Shown piece after piece: positions 59,530-64,000 of a stretch of DNA of 64,000 nucleotides (positions are counted from its first letter, which is position 1; each line of letters starts with the position of its first letter). Under the pieces are notes generated by a model. It was not told the DNA's origin. It made no database searches and saw only the letters and a list, made by a program, of their open reading frames with translations. The stretch lies in assembly GCF_017794965.1 (NCBI RefSeq), contig NZ_CP051240.1, forward strand, positions 2,294,001-2,358,000. Reading direction: 5' to 3'. Source of the DNA: Alcanivorax sp. Lineage in GTDB: Bacteria > Pseudomonadota > Gammaproteobacteria > Pseudomonadales > Alcanivoracaceae. The position numbers were made by a program, and so were the translations under genes.

Positions 59530-59599
59530 GTAGCTTGTAGCTTGTAGCTTGTAGCTTGTAGCTTGTAGCTTGTAGCTCGTGGCTCGTGGCTCGTAGCTG
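59530..59599. repeat. Ten-unit heptamer array, family A (GTAGCTT)
   Basis: Six exact GTAGCTT, then GTAGCTC, two GTGGCTC and GTAGCTG. It ends one base before the stop codon triplet of the ATP-grasp gene at 59601. Confidence 0.95.
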
Positions 59600-59600
59600 C

Positions 59601-61088
59601 TTATACCGGCAGGCCGATGCGTTTGGCTTCCAGACGGCGCAGGAATTCCAGCATCACCTGGCGATACAGGTCTTCACCCAGCCAGGCATCCTCCACGCCG
59701 GCGTCGATGTTGGGATTGTCGTTCACTTCGATCACCACCACCTGATCACCAGACTGTTTAAGGTCTACCCCGTACAGGCCATTACCCATCAGCCGAGCCG
59801 CCTTCAGGGCGGTTTTCAGTACCCTGGCAGGGACTTCCTGTATGGGCAGGGTGCGGCTGTTGCCGGATTCGGTCTTGCCATTGCTCTGATGGTGATAGAT
59901 CTGCCAGTGGCCCTTGCTCATGAAGTACTGACAGGCGAACAGCGGCCGGTTGTTAAGCACACCGATACGCCAGTCATAGTCCGTGTACATGAACGCCTGG
60001 GCCAACACTACCGACGACTGTTTCAGATATCCCGCCAGTGCCTCGGCCAACGCCTCCCGGGTGGCCACCTTGCTGATCCCACGGGAAAAACTGCCGTCCG
60101 GGATCTTCAGCACCATGGGCAGCTTCAATTCGCTGATCAACTGGTCGATCTGTTCGGCCTCGTCGGAAAAGACAAACGCCGTGGGCGGCACCGGTACGCT
60201 ATTGGCCTGCATCAACTCGGCCAGATAAATCTTGTTGGTGCAGCGCAGGATTGACCCCGGATCATCGATCACCACCATGCCTTCCTGCTCCGCCTTGCGG
60301 GCAAACTGGTAGGTGTGGTGATCCAGCGCCGTAGTCTCACGGATGAACAGACCATCGTATTCCCCCAACCGGGTGTAGGCATCGCGCCCGACCATGTCCA
60401 CGCGAATACCCAGTTGGCGCCCTGCCTTGATAAAACGCTTTAGCGCAGTCTTGTTGCTGGGAGGCAGCACCTCCTGCTCATTGATCAGCATGGCCAGCTC
60501 ATAACGGTCGCTGCGACGGCGGCGCGGGTTACGCCACACCCGAGCGTTGAACTGCTCCAGTGCCTGGGCGAACTGGTCTTCCTGACTGCCTTTCAATTGC
60601 TTCAGGGTGAGCGGTTTCAGCGCCTCGATGCTCCAGTTTTCCCGGCGACGGAATTCCACCTTCAACAGCGGACAAGGCAACTGGTCAAAAATTTGCCGGC
60701 CCAGTTCCGCCAGCCCTTCCTGCTCTGTCTGCCCAAAGAACAGCAACAAAGAGATGCGATCCGCACCACCGCCCTTACGCTTCATGGCCTTGTCCAGGGC
60801 CGCCTCGAACTGGTCAAAGTGCAAACCATAGAGGGCCTTGCGACTGAGATCGTTGACGGTGCGCACCGACGGCATCACCCGCTGACCACGGGCCTCCGCC
60901 AACAGCGAACAGTAATAACCCGGGCTCAGGTATTTGTAGCTACGGCACAGGTTGATGACCTGCACCTTCTTGTCCGTACAGACGGCTTGCTCAGCCTGCA
61001 GATATTCCCGGGCAGACAACAGGTGGCGGGCAGGATAGTAGGCGGCCCAGTCGGAGGGATCGTCTACCAGAATAATGACCTGACTCAT
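59601..61088 (-). CDS. RimK-family ATP-grasp protein with RLAN N-terminal domain
   Basis: A 495-aa protein. The N-terminal ~200 residues match the RimK-like ATP-grasp N-terminal (RLAN) domain (VIILVDDPSDWAAYYPARHL). The ATP-grasp core follows: VLKIPDGSFSRGISKV, YTDYDWRIGVL and GVDLKQSGDQVVVIEVNDNPN with the metal-binding acids. RimK relatives add glutamate or other amino acids to proteins, peptides or cofactors. Start ATG 61088 has AGGG upstream. No partner acetyltransferase is visible. The substrate is unknown. Confidence 0.87.
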   Translation of the reverse strand: MSQVIILVDDPSDWAAYYPARHLLSAREYLQAEQAVCTDKKVQVINLCRSYKYLSPGYYCSLLAEARGQRVMPSVRTVNDLSRKALYGLHFDQFEAALDKAMKRKGGGADRISLLLFFGQTEQEGLAELGRQIFDQLPCPLLKVEFRRRENWSIEALKPLTLKQLKGSQEDQFAQALEQFNARVWRNPRRRRSDRYELAMLINEQEVLPPSNKTALKRFIKAGRQLGIRVDMVGRDAYTRLGEYDGLFIRETTALDHHTYQFARKAEQEGMVVIDDPGSILRCTNKIYLAELMQANSVPVPPTAFVFSDEAEQIDQLISELKLPMVLKIPDGSFSRGISKVATREALAEALAGYLKQSSVVLAQAFMYTDYDWRIGVLNNRPLFACQYFMSKGHWQIYHHQSNGKTESGNSRTLPIQEVPARVLKTALKAARLMGNGLYGVDLKQSGDQVVVIEVNDNPNIDAGVEDAWLGEDLYRQVMLEFLRRLEAKRIGLPV

Positions 61089-61170
61089 GAAAAGCCCTGA
61101 CACTGGAGGCGCCGCGAAGGGGTGCCGATAGTGGCGAATTTAGGGCCAGTGGGAGGGGGAGAGCAAGGGA

Positions 61171-61327
61171 AAGTTAACAGTTAACAGTTAACAGTGAATA
61201 GTTAACAGCGCGCGATAGAGGGTGTCAGTTCCCAAACGCAAGAGGCCGCGCCCAGGCTTTGGACGCGGCCTCTTACTTGCAGTCATGACAAAACCCGACC
61301 GCGCGCTATTAACTGTTAACTATTCAC
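61171..61327. repeat. Composite element: family B heptamer arms around a GC-rich hairpin
   Basis: Left arm 61171-61208 (AAGTTAA, CAGTTAA, CAGTTAA, CAGTGAA, TAGTTAA, CAG). Right arm 61307-61327 (TATTAAC, TGTTAAC, TATTCAC). Inside, CGCGCG flanks pair and the centre GAGGCCGCGCCCA / TGGACGCGGCCTC (about 61242-61275) forms a stem. The ccmE stop lies in the right arm. Confidence 0.93.
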
Positions 61328-61772
61328 TGCCTTTTTGCGCCCCCGGATGCCCCGCCTTCTCCAGTGCTTCCTGCACTTCCGGTGGCATGTAGGTTTCATC
61401 ATGCTTGGCCAGTACTTCTTCGGCTTCAAAGCGGGACGTGCTGATCAGGGTACCGTTGGCCACAATGCCCTGCCCTTCACGAAACAGGTCCGGCAGGATG
61501 CCCTGGTAGTGCACCGTAAAGCTGCCCTTGCCGTCGGTGATATCGAAGCTCACATCCAGGGTTTCTTCGTTGCGCTTCACCGAGCCATCCACCACCAGGC
61601 CGCCAACCCGCATCTGGGTGTCCAGTGGCGCTTCACCGGCAACCACCTGCTGGGGGGTATAGAACAGGTTGATATTCTGACGCAGGGCGTAAAACATCAG
61701 GCCCACTGCAATGGCCAGGCCCGCCAGAACCGCCAGCACCACAATCAGACGTTGCTTACGTACGGAATTCAT
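61320..61772 (-). CDS. ccmE: Cytochrome c maturation heme chaperone CcmE
   Basis: A 150-aa protein with an N-terminal membrane anchor (LIVVLAVLAGLAIAVGLMFY) and a periplasmic beta-barrel. The heme-binding His124 is in LAKHDETYMPP with Tyr128. It receives heme from CcmC and hands it to CcmFH. ATG overlaps the ccmD stop (ATGA). Its TAG stop is in a family B heptamer array, and the expected ccmF does not follow. Confidence 0.95.
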   Translation of the reverse strand: MNSVRKQRLIVVLAVLAGLAIAVGLMFYALRQNINLFYTPQQVVAGEAPLDTQMRVGGLVVDGSVKRNEETLDVSFDITDGKGSFTVHYQGILPDLFREGQGIVANGTLISTSRFEAEEVLAKHDETYMPPEVQEALEKAGHPGAQKGSE

Positions 61773-61948
61773 TCATCTACCTCAGCTCTGCGCTGCTGTC
61801 GCGCAAGGGTTTGTCGCACCTTTCCCTGTCCACGAAGCGCCAACACCATGTTGGCAATAATCAGAACCGCACTGATTCCGTAGGCGGTCCAGACAAAAAA
61901 ACCATGCTTGCCCATGGCCAGAAAGTCGGCAAAAGATTCGAATGCCAT
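61769..61948 (-). CDS. ccmD: Heme exporter protein CcmD
   Basis: A 59-aa protein too short for usual ORF cut-offs. It starts MAFESFADFLAMGKHGFFVW, which is the typical CcmD N-terminus, followed by one transmembrane helix (AYGISAVLIIANMVLALRG) and a basic cytoplasmic tail. It stabilises the CcmABCD complex and aids release of holo-CcmE. The start is 1 bp after the ccmC stop; the stop overlaps ccmE. Confidence 0.93.
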   Translation of the reverse strand: MAFESFADFLAMGKHGFFVWTAYGISAVLIIANMVLALRGQGKVRQTLARQQRRAEVDE

Positions 61949-61949
61949 G

Positions 61950-62708
61950 TTACTTGCCTCCTGTCCGGATCAGGGTCTGCACCCACTTGCTACGGCGCTC
62001 TCGCCACTCCACTTCACTACGGGCGCGTATCAGGACGTTCACTGCATACAACAGCCACAGGCCCAGCATACTGATCAGTAGCGGGTACTTCATGGCCGGG
62101 TTGATGGTAGATTCGCCAAACAACTTGAGCGTGGAGCCCTGGTGCAGGGTCTGCACCCATTCCACGGAATACTTCACGATCACCACGTTGATCACCCCGA
62201 CAATGGACAGCAGCCCTGCTGCCCGAGCGGCCTGACGGGGCTCGCGGATCACGTTCTGCAGGGCGATCACGCCCACATACATAAACAGCAGGATCAGCAT
62301 GGAGGTCATCCGCGCATCCCACTGCCAGTAGGTGCCCCAGGTGGGCTTGCCCCACAGGGAACCGGTAATCAGGGAGATGGCGGCCAGTGCAGCGCCAAAC
62401 GGCGCGATGGCCTTGAGCATCACTTCCGCCATCTTCATGCGCCACACCACGGCCACCAACCCGGATACACCCAGCGCCATGTAGCCCATCAGCGCGCCGC
62501 TGGAGGCCGGGACATGGATAAAGATGATGCGGTAGCTGTTGCCCTGCTGATAATCGCTGGGGGCAAACACCAGCCCCCATACCAGCCCGGTGAGCAGGGT
62601 AATCAGGGCAATGGGTGTCAGCCACGGCAGTACCCGGGAACTGAAGGTATGAAAGTAGCGCGGGGATCCCAGCATGTGATACCAGCGCTTGATCGTTTGC
62701 CAGACCAT
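61950..62708 (-). CDS. ccmC: Heme exporter protein CcmC
   Basis: A 252-aa protein with six helices. The tryptophan-rich heme-handling motif WGTYWQWDARMTS lies in a periplasmic loop. Conserved His residues flank it (HVPAS; HQGS). It attaches heme to CcmE in the periplasm. It is 0 bp from ccmB upstream. Confidence 0.96.
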   Translation of the reverse strand: MVWQTIKRWYHMLGSPRYFHTFSSRVLPWLTPIALITLLTGLVWGLVFAPSDYQQGNSYRIIFIHVPASSGALMGYMALGVSGLVAVVWRMKMAEVMLKAIAPFGAALAAISLITGSLWGKPTWGTYWQWDARMTSMLILLFMYVGVIALQNVIREPRQAARAAGLLSIVGVINVVIVKYSVEWVQTLHQGSTLKLFGESTINPAMKYPLLISMLGLWLLYAVNVLIRARSEVEWRERRSKWVQTLIRTGGK

Positions 62709-63377
62709 TTAATTTCCTGAGCTGATTTTGAGACCCGCCGCCACGGCCAGGGGGCCAAGGCTGGCGGTGAGCGCCAACAGCGCACCGAGGATGGCCAGCA
62801 CACCCGGCACCGGACCACCCTCCACGGCGGTTCGAATCACCCCGGCGCCGAAAATCAGCACCGGAATGTACAGCGGCAACACCAGTACCGCCAACAATAT
62901 CCCGCCCCGGTTCAAGCCCACGGTGAGGGCCGAACCGATGGCCCCGATCACCGTCAGTGCCGGGGTACCCAGCAACAGGCTGAGCATCACCACACCCAGC
63001 ACCCGGTCGGGCAGTTGCAGCATGTGGGCCAGCACCGGTGACACCAGCACCAGGGGCAGGCCGGTGAGTAGCCAGTGGGCCAACAGCTTGGCTGTCACCG
63101 GCACCACCGTCATTACCGGCGAGGTGAGCAACTGCTCCAACACACCACTTTCCTGATCGCGGCGGAACAGACCATCCAGGGACAGCATCACCGCCAGCAG
63201 CGCCGCTACCCACAAGACCCCCGGTGCAATCAACGCCAAGGTCTCCGGTCTGGGTGAGATTGCCAGCGGGAACAGGCTGATCACCATGACGAAGAAGAAC
63301 AGCGGATTGATGATTTCCGCCGGGCTGCGCCACAGCACCAGCAACTCCCGGGACAGGGCCGCACGAAACGCCGTCAT
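62709..63377 (-). CDS. ccmB: Heme exporter protein CcmB
   Basis: A 222-aa membrane subunit with six helices (start MTAFRAALSRELLVLWRSP; SGVLEQLLTSPVMTVVPVTA loop). It forms the ABC complex with CcmA. The start overlaps the ccmA stop by 4 bp. Confidence 0.95.
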   Translation of the reverse strand: MTAFRAALSRELLVLWRSPAEIINPLFFFVMVISLFPLAISPRPETLALIAPGVLWVAALLAVMLSLDGLFRRDQESGVLEQLLTSPVMTVVPVTAKLLAHWLLTGLPLVLVSPVLAHMLQLPDRVLGVVMLSLLLGTPALTVIGAIGSALTVGLNRGGILLAVLVLPLYIPVLIFGAGVIRTAVEGGPVPGVLAILGALLALTASLGPLAVAAGLKISSGN

Positions 63378-63991
63378 GCCAGCACCTCCGCCCGGCCATT
63401 GGCCAGATGCAGCCTACGTACACCGTCGCCCACCTGATGATGGGAGGTGTAGAGCACCAGGGTGCCGGCATCCGCTGCCCGTTCAATCTGTTGGTCGAGT
63501 TGCGCCACGCCATCCTGGTCGATGGCGGTATAGGGCTCGTCGAGCACCCACACGCCCTTGCGGTCAAGCCACAGGCGCGCCAATGCCACCCGCCGCTTCT
63601 GCCCCGCAGAGAGGTGGGCGGCAGGCACATCCTCAAAACCGCGCAGGCCCACCGCCGCCAGTGCCGCCATGGGATCACCGGACTGGGCGCCCAGCGCACA
63701 GGTAAATTTGAGGTTCTCCAGCGGCGTGAGTTCCTCACGCACACCCGGTTGATGACCCAGATACAGTAGCTCACTGCGCCAGTTGTCATCCCACCAGTCA
63801 CGCTGACCTTCATAGAAGCCATGCAGGCCGACCAGAATGCGCAGCAAGGTGGTCTTGCCGGCCCCGTTAGCGCCGGTTATCTGCCAGATTTCGCCGGCCC
63901 GGGCGGTCAGGGAGACATCACGGAACAGCACGCGATCATCACGTTCGCATTGCAATTGTTCGAGTGTCAGTCGGATGGTGGTATCGGACAC
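63374..63991 (-). CDS. ccmA: Cytochrome c biogenesis ATP-binding export protein CcmA
   Basis: A 205-aa ABC ATPase with Walker A TGANGAGKTTLL, signature LSAGQKRRVALAR and Walker B VWVLDEPYTAID. ATP hydrolysis releases holo-CcmE from CcmC. First gene of the ccmABCDE operon; its promoter lies within the last bases or beyond the right edge. Confidence 0.95.
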   Translation of the reverse strand: MSDTTIRLTLEQLQCERDDRVLFRDVSLTARAGEIWQITGANGAGKTTLLRILVGLHGFYEGQRDWWDDNWRSELLYLGHQPGVREELTPLENLKFTCALGAQSGDPMAALAAVGLRGFEDVPAAHLSAGQKRRVALARLWLDRKGVWVLDEPYTAIDQDGVAQLDQQIERAADAGTLVLYTSHHQVGDGVRRLHLANGRAEVLA

Positions 63992-64000
63992 AATCGGGCT

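Larger units (their letters stand above)
59105..59600. other. Gene-free region packed with repeats
   Basis: No gene supported. It holds a family F array (59203-59244), a family H hairpin (59288-59317), fragments of family D (about 59370-59426), and a ten-unit family A array (59530-59599). Confidence 0.7.

Noticed and set aside
59530..59599. CRISPR-like array
   Set aside because: Units are 7 nt and contiguous with no spacers; there are no cas genes. It is a tandem heptamer array.
62017..63822. 601-codon minus-strand frame across ccmA-ccmC
   Set aside because: It is in a different frame from three overlapping, well-defined ccm genes and is rich in low-complexity Gly/Ala/Arg.

Overview
The window reads as a chromosomal segment of a GC-rich, lipid- and hydrocarbon-degrading marine gammaproteobacterium. 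The closest fit I can suggest is Alcanivorax or a near relative (inference). Reasons: a Pseudomonas-like housekeeping order (mazG-relA-rlmD-exonuclease-cysM against a divergent gacS), a System I cytochrome c maturation operon, and many acyl-CoA genes (five acyl-CoA dehydrogenase, enoyl-CoA hydratase and thiolase genes, an acyl-CoA synthetase, fadH, a large FabG-type reductase). There is no phage, CRISPR array or transposase gene.

Layout. 1-2567: a partial conserved coiled-coil protein, a 34-residue acidic ORF, tRNA-Asp and tRNA-Val, and a TetR gene coupled to a 62-residue protein. 2819-11742: a six-gene atuABCDEF-type cluster for carboxylation-dependent degradation of 3-methyl-branched (acyclic terpene-like) acyl-CoAs, behind a palindromic operator. 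11922-16786: fatty acyl-CoA synthetase, a repeat-filled 1-kb gap, a porin and mazG. 16947-26396: relA, rlmD, a 3'-5' exonuclease, cysM, gacS, selU. 26761-30819: paired acyl-CoA dehydrogenases (the first lacks the catalytic Glu) and a diguanylate cyclase. 31292-36321: an ArsR-controlled flavin oxidoreductase, then fadH with a divergent TetR regulator. 36931-47542: a molybdopterin oxidoreductase, a secreted hydrolase, a LuxR-type regulator, a thiolase/FabG divergon with a PsrA-like site, and a fatty acid hydroxylase with a LysR regulator. 47765-55807: fxsA, two secondary transporters, a DUF4870 protein, queF, an ABC exporter and a histidine phosphatase. 56068-63991: tRNA-Gly, tRNA-Glu, a glutathione S-transferase, two membrane or lipid-anchored proteins, a RimK-type ATP-grasp enzyme and ccmABCDE.

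The strongest unexplained signal is in the gaps. Nearly every gap carries short arrays of degenerate repeats, and six unrelated sequence families all have the same 7-nt period (words such as CAGTTAA, GTAGCTT, TTTCAAC, GTCAGAC, ACGCAAC, GCCTGAT). Most come as inverted pairs around a GC-rich core, and they commonly begin on or just after a stop codon; in several genes the stop codon itself lies in the array. A second class consists of structured elements with constant sequence and complementary but variable stems. Two homologous 321-bp and 266-bp copies (36318-36638 and 43240-43505) have perfect terminal inverted repeats whose inner 11 bases differ between copies but match between the two ends of one copy. 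This co-variation implies selection on a folded RNA or single-stranded DNA. I consider these intergenic elements the best candidates for an undescribed system.

Limits: all calls come from reading sequence and translations. No database search, folding programme or genome-wide count was run.
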